Positions 1 through 7,169 are shown, numbered from the stretch's first letter. The stretch: DNA of 9,053 nt from JANRKH01 sp033761815 (GCA_033761815.1 JANRMF010000073.1:1-9053); one strand, 5' to 3'. Made by a program: numbers and translations. The notes: generated by a model not told the origin, from the letters alone.

Positions 1-405
1 GTTCTTGAGACTATTTTTTTTGAAAAAGCAAATTTCCATGACTTTGTCATTTTGAAAAACATCAAGTTTAAATCCGTGTGCGAACACCATATGTTACCAA
101 TAATTGGTTACGTAGATATTGCATATATTCCAAGTGACTCTATAGTGGGAATAAGTAAACTTGCAAGGGTAGTTGAGGCATTCTCAAGAAGATTGCAAAT
201 TCAAGAGCGCATGACAGCAGAAATTGCAGAAGCAATTCAGGATCAGCTTCAGCCTCTTGGTGTTGCGGTTAAGGTTTCCGGCCTTCATCATTGCATGGTA
301 ATGAGGGGAGTAAACCAAGAAAGCGCTATGGAGACCATGCATTTTACTGGGGTTTTTCTTTCGGATCCAAAACATAGACAAGAATTTTTTTCTCTAATTA
401 AGTAA
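1..405 (+). CDS. folE: GTP cyclohydrolase I, C-terminal part (5' end outside window)
   Basis: FolE converts GTP to 7,8-dihydroneopterin triphosphate, the entry step to folate and, in many bacteria, to queuosine. The frame is open from base 1, so the gene is cut by the window edge; 134 residues remain, covering most of the catalytic domain. Visible family motifs are the CEHH box (Cys27 and His30 of the visible part, zinc ligands), the segment around GISKLARVVEAF, the RLQIQERMT stretch, and LHHCM near residues 95-99, where Cys98 is the third zinc ligand and the neighbouring His matches the catalytic histidine. All key residues are present, so the enzyme should be active. The TTG at 52 is not the start, because conserved FolE sequence continues upstream of it. 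proS follows after 9 nt, which suggests cotranscription. Confidence 0.96.
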   Translation, partial: VLETIFFEKANFHDFVILKNIKFKSVCEHHMLPIIGYVDIAYIPSDSIVGISKLARVVEAFSRRLQIQERMTAEIAEAIQDQLQPLGVAVKVSGLHHCMVMRGVNQESAMETMHFTGVFLSDPKHRQEFFSLIK

Positions 406-414
406 GTAATAAGA

Positions 415-1716
415 ATGAGACTTTCACAATATTTCCTTCCTCTAATCAAAGAAAGCCCTTCTGAGGCTCAGATTATCTCGCACAAACTAATGCTCAGAAG
501 CGGAATGATAAAGCAATTATCTGCCGGGATATATTCCTGGCTTCCACTTGGGCTTAGCGTGCTGAAGAACATAGAAAAAATAATACGAAAAAACCTTAAT
601 GAAGCAGGATGTGTTGAGCTATTAATGCCATGCATTCAGCCCGCAGGTTTGTGGCATGAGTCTGGCAGGTTTGATGCTTATGGACCTGAAATGCTAAAGA
701 TAAAAGATAGGCATGAGGCTGACTTACTATTCAGCCCTACAAATGAGGAGTTGATCTCTGATATTTTCCGCTCGTGCATAAAGTCCTACAAGGATCTGCC
801 GAAAAATTTATACCAAATTCAGTGGAAATTTAGAGATGAAATAAGACCAAGATTTGGCGTGTTAAGGGGAAGGGAATTTTTGATGAAGGATCTATATTCA
901 TTTGACCTAACCAAAGAAGATGCAATGAAATCATATGATATAGTTTTCGAAGCTTATTGCAAAATATTCAGAGATATGGGGCTTCAGGCGATACCAGTTA
1001 GGGCGGATTCGGGCCCTATAGGAGGAGATTTAAACCACGAATTTCATATATTAGCTGATACGGGCGAGAGCACAATTTTTTATGATAAAAGGTTCGAAAC
1101 CCTATTTCAAAAATCAGAAATAGATATAGCAGAGTTTAAAGGGCTTTATGCAGCAGCAAGCGAGATGCACAACTCAGAAAATAGCGAGATAAAATCAATT
1201 GAAATAGAGCAGAAAAAAGGCATAGAAGTTGGGCATATATTCTATTTTGGCACAAAATATTCAAAGCCAATGGAAGCTTATGTGAATGATAGGAACGGGA
1301 ATCTTGTGCCAGTTGAGATGGGATCATACGGAATTGGTATATCAAGGCTTGTTGCTGCGATTATAGAAGCAAGTCATGATGATGCGGGTATAATTTGGCC
1401 AGAAGCCGTTGCCCCATTTAAAGTAGCGGTGATCAATCTTGCTACAAATGATGAAAATTGCACTAAACATTCCCTGGAAGTATATAATCAACTGAGAAAA
1501 TCAGGAATAGATGTTATTTTGGATGATACCGACCAAAGACCAGGAAGCAAATTTGCAACAGCCGACTTAATAGGAACGCCGTGGCATATTATTATCGGCA
1601 AAAATAAAATCCAAAATGGCATTATAGAGCTCAAAGAAAGAAAAGCTGGTAAAATTGAGGATATGGAAATTTCGGTTGCAGTTTCAAAACTAATGGCGTT
1701 ATTCAATGGATCTTAA
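415..1716 (+). CDS. proS: Prolyl-tRNA synthetase, short alphaproteobacterial type
   Basis: ProS charges tRNA(Pro) with proline in the cytoplasm. At 433 aa it is much shorter than the ~570 aa E. coli form because the large editing insertion is missing; only a short segment sits between motifs 2 and 3, as in alphaproteobacterial enzymes. Class II motifs are visible: motif 1 around residues 60-72 (ending in LLMP), TNEE at 109-112, motif 2 with FRDEIRPR at 139-146 and RGREFLMKD at 151-159, and motif 3 GSYGIGISR at 303-311. The anticodon-binding domain follows from about residue 334 to the end. The ATG at 415 gives the usual MRLSQYFLP N-terminus; the ribosome binding site is weak. The 3' end overlaps the next gene by 11 nt, which suggests translational coupling. 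Confidence 0.97.
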   Translation: MRLSQYFLPLIKESPSEAQIISHKLMLRSGMIKQLSAGIYSWLPLGLSVLKNIEKIIRKNLNEAGCVELLMPCIQPAGLWHESGRFDAYGPEMLKIKDRHEADLLFSPTNEELISDIFRSCIKSYKDLPKNLYQIQWKFRDEIRPRFGVLRGREFLMKDLYSFDLTKEDAMKSYDIVFEAYCKIFRDMGLQAIPVRADSGPIGGDLNHEFHILADTGESTIFYDKRFETLFQKSEIDIAEFKGLYAAASEMHNSENSEIKSIEIEQKKGIEVGHIFYFGTKYSKPMEAYVNDRNGNLVPVEMGSYGIGISRLVAAIIEASHDDAGIIWPEAVAPFKVAVINLATNDENCTKHSLEVYNQLRKSGIDVILDDTDQRPGSKFATADLIGTPWHIIIGKNKIQNGIIELKERKAGKIEDMEISVAVSKLMALFNGS

Positions 1717-2953
1717 ATTCATATTTTTTATTGCCCTTAGATATTTCTCAGCAAAAAAGGCTAATAAGCTTGTATCCTTTATTTCTGGCTTCTCCTTACT
1801 TGGAGTTACGCTCGGAGTTGCGGCTTTGATAATAGTCATGTCTGTGATGGAGGGTTTTCATATAGAATTCACAACAAATATCATAGGCCTTGGCGGAGAC
1901 ATAAACATAACCGCCCAGCGCAGAGGCAAAATAGAAAATTACGAGCAAAAACTAGAGCAGGTGATTAACATAGCCGGCGTAAGACACGCTATACCTCAGA
2001 TTCAAGAAAAAGCACTTGCTCTTTCTGGGTCGGAATCTTCCGGGGTAATAATTCGCGGAATTAAAAAGGAGGATATAGGCAAAAAAGAGGCGATAATCCA
2101 GAAGCAACTTGCTGGTAAGATGCTCGATATTTATGACGGTTTTTCCGCAAGTCTTGGAAGAGAGCTTGCGATTAATCTTGGAGTGAGAGTGGGTGATGAA
2201 ATCACGATTTTAGTCAGTAATAACGTTAAGACTATGCTTGGAAGTTTGCCTAGGAAAAAAACCTTTAAGGTAGTAAGTGTATTTTCCAGCTCAATGTATG
2301 ATTACGATGCAGCAACTATCATCATCTCTCTGGATTCAGCTCAAAAACTATTTTCTTACGATAATTCAGTCAATGTCATAGAAGTTTACACCGATAAATC
2401 CCGCGATGTTTCTTTTTACACAAAAAGAATAAGAAATAATCTTGGATCTTCATATTTTATCTTCAACTGGATGGATACAAATGCACAATTTTTAAACGCT
2501 CTAAAAATTGAGCGAGCAACGATGTTTACCATTCTCTCCCTCATAATTATTGTTGCAGCATTTAACATAGTCTCTAGCCTATTTATGCTAGTAAATGAAA
2601 AAAGGAAGGATATTGCCATTCTCAAAACGATTGGCGCAACAAGGGGGCAAATACTTTTAATTTTTATCATTAACGGCTCATTAATAGGGATTATTGGAAC
2701 ATTTTTAGGGGTAACTTTGGGTCTTACTATTGCAACAAATATTGATAATATACGCCTTGTTCTTGAGGGTGTATCTGGAGTACATTTCTTTGATTCTGCC
2801 ATTTATTTCCTATATCATTTACCTGCAAAAATTGTTCCAGCAAATATTGTACTAATTTCTGTAATGGCGATTACGCTCTCGATTGCAGCAACAATATATC
2901 CAGCTGCAAAAGCAGCAACAATAGACCCAAGCGAGGCACTTAGAGATGAATGA
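1706..2953 (+). CDS. lolC: Lipoprotein-releasing ABC transporter permease, LolC/LolE family
   Basis: This is the inner-membrane permease that, with the LolD ATPase, extracts mature lipoproteins from the outer leaflet and passes them to LolA. The 415 aa protein has the family layout: a short cytoplasmic N-terminus, TM1 at about 22-46, a large periplasmic domain to about 270, then TM2 (~272-297), TM3 (~314-345) and TM4 (~378-400). The cytoplasmic loop after TM2, EKRKDIAILKTIGAT (298-312), is the coupling segment that contacts the ATPase, and the C-terminus ends in the family-typical IDPSEALRDE. Only one permease gene is present, so it probably works as a homodimer doing the jobs of both LolC and LolE; the symbol is therefore approximate. 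It overlaps proS by 11 nt and lolD by 8 nt. No convincing Shine-Dalgarno precedes it, which fits coupled translation. Confidence 0.94.
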   Translation: MDLKFIFFIALRYFSAKKANKLVSFISGFSLLGVTLGVAALIIVMSVMEGFHIEFTTNIIGLGGDINITAQRRGKIENYEQKLEQVINIAGVRHAIPQIQEKALALSGSESSGVIIRGIKKEDIGKKEAIIQKQLAGKMLDIYDGFSASLGRELAINLGVRVGDEITILVSNNVKTMLGSLPRKKTFKVVSVFSSSMYDYDAATIIISLDSAQKLFSYDNSVNVIEVYTDKSRDVSFYTKRIRNNLGSSYFIFNWMDTNAQFLNALKIERATMFTILSLIIIVAAFNIVSSLFMLVNEKRKDIAILKTIGATRGQILLIFIINGSLIGIIGTFLGVTLGLTIATNIDNIRLVLEGVSGVHFFDSAIYFLYHLPAKIVPANIVLISVMAITLSIAATIYPAAKAATIDPSEALRDE

Positions 2954-3623
2954 TGTTTTAAGAATAGAAAACTTAAACAAAAGCTTTTTTCAAGCGGGGC
3001 TTCAGATCGATGTTCTCAAAAGCGTTAATCTTTCTGTAAAAAAGGGAGAGATAATCTCAGTTTTAGGCTCTTCTGGAAGCGGAAAATCCACTCTTTTGCA
3101 GATAGCGGGTCTACTTGATAGTAAATATGAAGGCAAAGTGATTTATGATGGCAAGGAGACAAGAAAGCTTGACCAGAATCAGAAAGCTCATTTAAGGCTC
3201 AAAAAAATTGGATTTGTTTACCAATATCACCATTTACTCAAGGACTTCACAACTACAGAAAATATTGCGCTTCCGGGTATTATTTCAGGCGAATCTATGA
3301 CTAGCGCCAAAAAGAAGGCAGAAAATCTGCTGGAGATACTCGGGATGCAAAATAGGGCAAATTTTTACCCTGGACAGCTTTCCGGAGGTCAGCAACAAAG
3401 AGTTGCTATTGCAAGGGCGATGTTTAATGACCCAGATATAATATTTGCAGATGAGCCAACGGGAAATTTAGATTATGAGTCAGCAAACATAGTTTTTGAC
3501 CTATTCCTAAATCTTGCCAAAAAGCATAAACTTGCGATAGTAATGGTTACTCACAACCAAACTCTTGGGGCAAAGTGCGATAAATGTTTTCAGCTACAAA
3601 ATGGCAAACTGATTAGTGAGTAA
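2946..3623 (+). CDS. lolD: Lipoprotein-releasing ABC transporter ATP-binding protein LolD
   Basis: LolD is the cytoplasmic ATPase that powers lipoprotein release by the LolC/E permease. The 225 aa protein has every ABC motif in order: Walker A GSSGSGKST (41-49), a Q-loop with Gln93 in VYQYHHLL, signature LSGGQ (145-149), Walker B IIFADE (165-170) followed by the PTGNLD D-loop, and the switch histidine His203 in VTHNQ. Length and the FADEPTGNLD segment fit the LolD/MacB/FtsE subgroup rather than importer ATPases, and the adjacent overlapping permease gene settles the assignment. A GAGG at 2933-2936 lies 9 nt before the ATG at 2946. This is the last gene of the housekeeping block; no clear hairpin-plus-T-run terminator follows. 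Confidence 0.96.
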   Translation: MNDVLRIENLNKSFFQAGLQIDVLKSVNLSVKKGEIISVLGSSGSGKSTLLQIAGLLDSKYEGKVIYDGKETRKLDQNQKAHLRLKKIGFVYQYHHLLKDFTTTENIALPGIISGESMTSAKKKAENLLEILGMQNRANFYPGQLSGGQQQRVAIARAMFNDPDIIFADEPTGNLDYESANIVFDLFLNLAKKHKLAIVMVTHNQTLGAKCDKCFQLQNGKLISE

Positions 3624-3663
3624 AATTTCACCCAATTTATATGCGAATAAATCATCATCATGC

Positions 3664-3690
3664 ATTAATAAATGTTGTATATAATCCCCT
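3664..3690 (+). promoter_or_regulatory. Conserved upstream element, copy 1
   Basis: A 27-bp block matches the block at 7078-7104 at 24 of 27 positions, including ATGTTGYATATAATCCCCT (the one Y differs: T here, C there). It holds a perfect TATAAT at 3680-3685 but no convincing -35 at the right distance, so it may be an activator site or a second, upstream promoter. It ends 29 bp before the palindrome/-35 block; the spacing is almost the same in the other copy. The function is inferred only from conservation between two otherwise diverged intergenic regions. Confidence 0.6.
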
Positions 3691-3719
3691 ATTAATCAAA
3701 CACAGCATCCAAAATACTA

Positions 3720-3732
3720 CTCAATCTTTGAG
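3720..3732. promoter_or_regulatory. Palindrome CTCAA-TCT-TTGAG overlapping the -35, operator candidate (copy 1)
   Basis: The arms are 5 bp and perfect. The same arms occur at 7133-7145 with a different central triplet (TAT). The right arm forms the -35 hexamer of the promoter, so a dimeric regulator bound here would compete with or contact RNA polymerase. The binding role is an inference; five-bp arms in AT-rich DNA can occur by chance, and the support comes from the arms being kept in both copies. Confidence 0.5.
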
Positions 3733-3756
3733 AAATCCCTAAATATCATTTATATT
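3728..3756 (+). promoter_or_regulatory. Sigma-70-type promoter of the 1049-aa protein gene
   Basis: TTGAGA (3728-3733) is followed after exactly 17 bp by TATATT (3751-3756); each hexamer matches consensus at 5 of 6 positions. The other copy upstream of the second large gene has TTGAGA-N17-TATTAT in the same alignment. Transcription would begin near 3763, giving a leader of roughly 110 nt before the ATG at 3873. No experimental support is available here. Confidence 0.65.
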
Positions 3757-3792
3757 ATAATTTATTATTAAATAGTTTTGTTACTAAGAGTG

Positions 3793-3845
3793 TATAGTCT
3801 TTTAGGTTAGATTAGATAGTAGCTAATTCAACATAAAAGACTATA
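3793..3845. repeat. Perfect 12-bp inverted repeat in the mRNA leader
   Basis: TATAGTCTTTTA at 3793-3804 is the exact reverse complement of TAAAAGACTATA at 3834-3845, with 29 bp between. As RNA it would form a 12-bp stem ending 13 nt before the Shine-Dalgarno of the downstream gene. It lies in a segment absent from the otherwise matching upstream region of the second large gene, so it may be a small inserted palindromic element or a leader hairpin affecting translation or mRNA stability. It is not a typical terminator because no T-run follows the right arm. I see no target-site duplication. Confidence 0.7.
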
Positions 3846-3858
3846 TTAGGCTCTGTGC

Positions 3859-3864
3859 AAGGAG
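3859..3864 (+). promoter_or_regulatory. Shine-Dalgarno AAGGAG that decides the start at 3873
   Basis: AAGGAG lies 8 nt before ATG 3873. A GTG at 3855 in the same frame would put this site inside the coding sequence, so 3873 is the better start. Confidence 0.85.
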
Positions 3865-3872
3865 AAGGTTTT

Positions 3873-6800
3873 ATGAGTAAAAAGGGCCTAGATGATGAGA
3901 AAGAGGGGCAAAATTTCCATATAGATTCGGCCGAGGAGATTCCTGTTAAAGCTGGATCAGAAGGGTCTCCATCCAAAGAGGGGATTGCTTTTATAGAAAG
4001 AATAAAAGACGAGCCTATTGTAGCAAATTTAAATAACACAGAACTGGCAGAAGCAAACGAGGTGGAAGCCGAATATCAAGTTTATTTCGAAGAAAGGAAA
4101 GAACATCACATAAAAAGACTTAAGCAAGAAAAAAAATCTAGATTTGACCTAGGGCCGCTCACAACAGCCAAAATAAACCAGGACTTCAAAGACGATTTAC
4201 TATTATGTAGGACTGGCCCTAACTCAGACGCTAATACTGTTCGTATATACACAAAATGGACTGGAAATCAGGTATTCGAGTCATCTAAGCCACTTGATAA
4301 TAAAGAGTTAATGATAAAAGATGTCATAGATGCAATGGCACAAGAATATGTCATAGCATTTCGCCGCGAGCAGCAGATAATCAGAGATCTAAGGCTTTTG
4401 ATTGAGGAGTCCATCAAGCGGCATGAAGAGTTTTTGAAGAACGTTCAACAAGAGAATGAAGAGAAAAAAAAGGCTAAAGAAGAGAAGGAGGAGGAAAAGA
4501 AAGAGAAAGCAGAAGAGCAAAATCGAAAAATACAAAAGCAAGACGAGAAGGTAAAAAAGAAGACGGAGGGAGAGGATAAACTAAGGGATGCCCAGAGGGA
4601 TTTAGTGATTGCCCAAATTACTGGAGAGATAATCAAGATTAAAATAATTCAAGAGCATCTCGAGAACATATCAAGTCAAGGAGTGATAACGGAGAGTAAT
4701 TTATCACACTTAGAATATTCGCTGCAACAGGCAGCAATCTTAGATAATAAGGTTACAAATTTAGAAAAAGAATTACAAAGCCAAAATGAAGAATTGATTA
4801 ATGGGGAAAATCCTCATGATCATCAATCGAATGATCAAGCAGAGCGGTTAGAAGAGAAGGGGAGTTCTCTGGAAGGGGGCCCTCTGCCGCAATCTCCAGA
4901 GGTCTACCCCAGATCGACACAAGAATCCGCACTTACAGTACCAGTGCCACAACAACCTCTTCTGGCACTCCAAACCATAGGAGTAGTTAATACCCAGAAA
5001 AGATTGAGTGAATCTGGCACGATTACCACATTAAATAAAGGAGACGAAATCTCCGAAGAAATAGACGTCATACCTGATCCCACACCTCCAGCAATGGAAT
5101 TTAAGACAAAGTCAGATGCAGAGAGAGTAGATGATTCAGTGCTAACAACAGAGGGGAGTGTTGAGGAAGAAGATAAAATACCTCCTCCATTATCTACTAA
5201 AGAAAAGATCATAAATGGTATACAGAATCCTGAGGGCTACACATGGAAAAAAGGAGAAGAAGAAATAAAAGTAGGAAGTTGCATAAGTAAGAAAGGCGAG
5301 ACTTTAACGCCAGCAAATATCGGATTAGATAAAGGAGGGACGCATAAAGGGGATAAATATCATTTAGGAGAGGAAATATTTAATGCATCTAAAATTTTAG
5401 CAATTGAAGAAATAGATAAGATGCTGAAGGGGGATCCAGGGAAAATAACTCAGGAGAGCATTAAGGAACTGACTTCTAGAGCTAGAGGCACTTTACTGGA
5501 TGATCCAGAAGATCTGAGCAAGCCTGGCATAGCTAATGGGATGCACAGTGCTGTAACTGGAAAATCTACAGAAGAGCCCCTTTACCTGAACACGCCTATA
5601 TATTTTTACAATCAGCTCTTTAATGGGATTGTTAGATCAGCCAATACAGATAACCCAGAGAACAAAAGAAAGACCCTAGAAACATTAAGAAATGCAATCA
5701 AGACGCAAAAATATGAAGATTTGCATATGAATTTTAGAAGCAAGCTGATTGAAGAAGAAAAATACGCAAACATTGGGCATAAAGATCCTATTCGAGCACG
5801 AACCCCAAAGGATCTACAGCCAGTAGGTAAGGGCGAGAATATAAATAGCAATCCAGCAAAAAATCGAGTACCCCCTCCTCAGCCACCTCCGCCACCAAAA
5901 AAACTCAATATAGAGCTACAAAATGATATAAAAAAAAGAATAGAGCTGAGGTCTACACGCCCCAAAGTAGAAAATCTGCACGGTATAACCAAAGAAATGT
6001 TGCAAGGAGTAAAGCTTAGACCTGTCAACAAAAACAGCGACTCCTCGGGGAGTGTTAGCTTATTCAAGCCCCCAGCCCCACCTACACCACCAGAAGAAGA
6101 AGGGGAATATAGTTTTGAAGTCCCTATTTATGAGTATATAGGGCCGCATTTTTATCTTCCTAACTCAAATGGAATGAATATTGATAATGGTCAAGGAAAC
6201 GGACAATCGGGCGCCTTAAACAGGGATAATTGGGACCGGTTAGAAGACTGGATCAAAGGCTTCTTGAAACTCCTGCTTGTATTAATTGCATTATTATATG
6301 GCGGGCCTGTTCTCGCAGTTGGTGCTTATTGCGTCCTGGAAATCGCAGACGCATATAGAGTTAGCGCAAGAGAGGAAGCAAGAGCGAGGGAGAGGGAGGG
6401 GGCATCTACAGAAAATACTCAAGGTCAAGGCTTAGGCACGGGCCTAGGCCAAGGAATGAGAGCGGAAGAAGCTATATTAGTGAATACGATCAACGAACAA
6501 CCAAGCTCAACTTTCAATAAAAGGATGAAATATTATGGCCTTTGCGCTTTGGCAGTACCTATTATAGGAATTGCTTCAGGTGGGGCTGCTATTCCAATAC
6601 TTCTCGTTATTGTTGCTGGAGCCTTAATTTCCGAAGCGCTAATTAGTTACAGTGAGCACAAAAGAAAACGCCGAATTGCACAGGCTACGTTAGATCTTGA
6701 GGCGCTAAAAAACAGGCCTCAACAACAACAGCAGCAACAGAAGCCCCAGCAGCAGCGGGGCGCAGAATTCTACGGAGCAGAAGTTCATTTTATGGGAACG

Positions 6801-7022
6801 AGAAAATATACCATAAAATATAAAGGAGCCTTCCCAGAAGAATCAGTCCGCAAAACAGAGGATATGATCAGAGCCTTCCACTATACTCCGCCAAATGTCC
6901 AGATGACAGAAGGAGCCGCTCTTGCTGCAATGGCTCAGATGAGAATGATGGGCAGATCTGGATATGGTCCGGGCTGGCCTGGCAAGCGAAATGTTACAGA
7001 CGTCGCTGGCATGGGCATGTAA
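3873..7022 (+). CDS. Large membrane-associated protein with coiled coil, polyproline and WH2-like motifs; putative host-directed effector
   Basis: I do not recognise this 1049 aa protein as a named family. In order it shows: a mostly helical N-terminal region (about 60-190) leading into a very Lys/Glu-rich coiled coil (190-235, helical to about 305); a low-complexity acidic and Pro-rich linker (310-440); a soluble region of unknown fold (440-645); a polyproline stretch PPPQPPPPPKK (667-677); two WH2-like motifs (about 678-695 and 703-720); a second Pro-rich patch (733-740); two hydrophobic segments (796-826 and 888-922) around a charged Gly/Gln-rich loop; a Gln tract (950-961); and a Gly/Met-rich C-terminus. 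There is no N-terminal signal peptide. Polyproline plus WH2 suggests binding to host profilin and actin, and the hydrophobic pair suggests insertion in a host membrane after secretion, perhaps by a type IV system; all of this is inference. It has its own promoter. Confidence 0.9.
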   Translation: MSKKGLDDEKEGQNFHIDSAEEIPVKAGSEGSPSKEGIAFIERIKDEPIVANLNNTELAEANEVEAEYQVYFEERKEHHIKRLKQEKKSRFDLGPLTTAKINQDFKDDLLLCRTGPNSDANTVRIYTKWTGNQVFESSKPLDNKELMIKDVIDAMAQEYVIAFRREQQIIRDLRLLIEESIKRHEEFLKNVQQENEEKKKAKEEKEEEKKEKAEEQNRKIQKQDEKVKKKTEGEDKLRDAQRDLVIAQITGEIIKIKIIQEHLENISSQGVITESNLSHLEYSLQQAAILDNKVTNLEKELQSQNEELINGENPHDHQSNDQAERLEEKGSSLEGGPLPQSPEVYPRSTQESALTVPVPQQPLLALQTIGVVNTQKRLSESGTITTLNKGDEISEEIDVIPDPTPPAMEFKTKSDAERVDDSVLTTEGSVEEEDKIPPPLSTKEKIINGIQNPEGYTWKKGEEEIKVGSCISKKGETLTPANIGLDKGGTHKGDKYHLGEEIFNASKILAIEEIDKMLKGDPGKITQESIKELTSRARGTLLDDPEDLSKPGIANGMHSAVTGKSTEEPLYLNTPIYFYNQLFNGIVRSANTDNPENKRKTLETLRNAIKTQKYEDLHMNFRSKLIEEEKYANIGHKDPIRARTPKDLQPVGKGENINSNPAKNRVPPPQPPPPPKKLNIELQNDIKKRIELRSTRPKVENLHGITKEMLQGVKLRPVNKNSDSSGSVSLFKPPAPPTPPEEEGEYSFEVPIYEYIGPHFYLPNSNGMNIDNGQGNGQSGALNRDNWDRLEDWIKGFLKLLLVLIALLYGGPVLAVGAYCVLEIADAYRVSAREEARAREREGASTENTQGQGLGTGLGQGMRAEEAILVNTINEQPSSTFNKRMKYYGLCALAVPIIGIASGGAAIPILLVIVAGALISEALISYSEHKRKRRIAQATLDLEALKNRPQQQQQQQKPQQQRGAEFYGAEVHFMGTRKYTIKYKGAFPEESVRKTEDMIRAFHYTPPNVQMTEGAALAAMAQMRMMGRSGYGPGWPGKRNVTDVAGMGM
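4440..4577 (+). other. Lys/Glu-rich charged helix of the 1049-aa protein
   Basis: Residues 190-235 are almost entirely Lys, Glu, Gln and Arg with few hydrophobic residues, which fits an extended single alpha helix or a coiled-coil rod more than a folded domain. It continues into a more regular helical segment with hydrophobic positions (about 238-305) that could dimerise. Such rods often space domains apart. The composition also makes similarity searches in this region unreliable. Confidence 0.75.
5871..6032 (+). other. Polyproline stretch followed by two WH2-like actin-binding motifs
   Basis: Residues 667-676 are nine prolines broken by one Gln. Motif 1 is LQNDIKKRIELRST (682-695) and motif 2 is ITKEMLQGVKLRPV (705-718). 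Both fit the WH2 pattern of an amphipathic helix (L-x-x-x-I-x-x-G/R) followed by L-[KR]-x-[TV], the element that sits in the actin cleft. In motif 1 the usual Gly is Arg, and in motif 2 two helix positions are Ile and Met, so each is a variant. A proline-rich region next to WH2 motifs is the known layout of actin nucleators, including those of Rickettsia (RickA, Sca2). I do not see a convincing Arp2/3-binding central/acidic tail. Confidence 0.55.
6258..6638 (+). other. Two hydrophobic membrane segments of the 1049-aa protein
   Basis: Residues 796-826 and 888-922 are long enough to span a membrane, and each could instead form a tight hairpin because of internal Gly and Pro (YGGPVLAV in the first, SGGAAIP in the second). 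Between them is a ~60-residue soluble loop rich in Arg/Glu and Gly/Gln; a strongly basic stretch (KRKRR, 930-934) follows the second. With no signal peptide and a long soluble N-terminal part, this looks like a tail-region anchor; whether in the bacterial or a host membrane cannot be read from the sequence. Confidence 0.75.
6720..6755 (+). repeat. CAR (Gln) codon tract
   Basis: Seven Gln codons, then Lys-Pro, then three more Gln codons (residues 950-961). CAA and CAG are mixed, so this is not a fresh pure triplet expansion, but the tract could still vary in length between strains. Confidence 0.85.
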
Positions 7023-7077
7023 TTAATATATTTTTTACCTGCGCGAAAACACGAAGATTGCATGATGCTAATTATGT

Positions 7078-7104
7078 ATTAAGATATGTTGCATATAATC
7101 CCCT
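7078..7104 (+). promoter_or_regulatory. Conserved upstream element, copy 2
   Basis: Matches 3664-3690 at 24 of 27 positions, with TATAAT at 7094-7099 and the CCCCT that follows kept in both. It ends 28 bp before the palindrome, against 29 bp in copy 1. The role is inferred from conservation between the two upstream regions. Confidence 0.6.
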
Positions 7105-7132
7105 GTGAATGAAACAATTACAAAAAACCCGA

Positions 7133-7145
7133 CTCAATATTTGAG
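7133..7145. promoter_or_regulatory. Palindrome CTCAA-TAT-TTGAG overlapping the -35, operator candidate (copy 2)
   Basis: Same 5-bp arms and 3-bp spacer as at 3720-3732, with only the central triplet changed. It overlaps the -35 hexamer of the promoter below, as in copy 1. A shared regulator is a hypothesis. Confidence 0.5.
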
Positions 7146-7169
7146 AAACACCTAATAATCATTTATTAT
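7141..7169 (+). promoter_or_regulatory. Sigma-70-type promoter of the kinase-like protein gene
   Basis: TTGAGA (7141-7146), 17-bp spacer, TATTAT (7164-7169); 5 of 6 consensus matches in each hexamer. The surrounding 35 bp (7132-7166) match 3719-3753 at 30 positions without gaps. Transcription would begin near 7176, leaving a short leader of about 33 nt, in contrast to the long hairpin-bearing leader of the first gene. Confidence 0.65.

Noticed and set aside
52..405. TTG at 52 as the start of the GTP cyclohydrolase gene
   Set aside because: The frame is open to base 1 and the upstream residues continue conserved FolE sequence, so the gene is simply cut by the window edge.
2416..2802. 128-codon open frame on the minus strand inside lolC
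   Set aside because: It is antisense to a well-conserved permease and its translation shows no recognisable domain, so it is a shadow frame.
3855..3872. GTG at 3855 as the start of the large protein
   Set aside because: It would place the strong AAGGAG ribosome binding site inside the coding sequence; ATG 3873 is 8 nt after that site.
4867..4901. Inverted repeat CTCTGGA ... TCCAGAG with a 21-nt loop
   Set aside because: It lies in the middle of the large coding region, has 7-bp arms and no T-run; chance occurrence is likely in several kilobases.
4904..5212. Ser/Val-rich minus-strand open frame, and similar ones at 5612-5851, 5879-6067 and 8756-9022
   Set aside because: All lie antisense to the two large genes, and their compositions are explained by the sense-strand codons.
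6441..6450. Perfect 10-bp palindrome GGCCTAGGCC
   Set aside because: It is inside codons for a Gly/Leu/Gln-rich loop and has no partner copy or regulatory context.
7023..7077. T-run at 7031-7036 and the small GCATGATGC palindrome as a terminator of the large gene
   Set aside because: No stable hairpin precedes the T-run, and the palindrome has 4-bp arms with no T-run after it. No terminator can be supported in either intergenic region.
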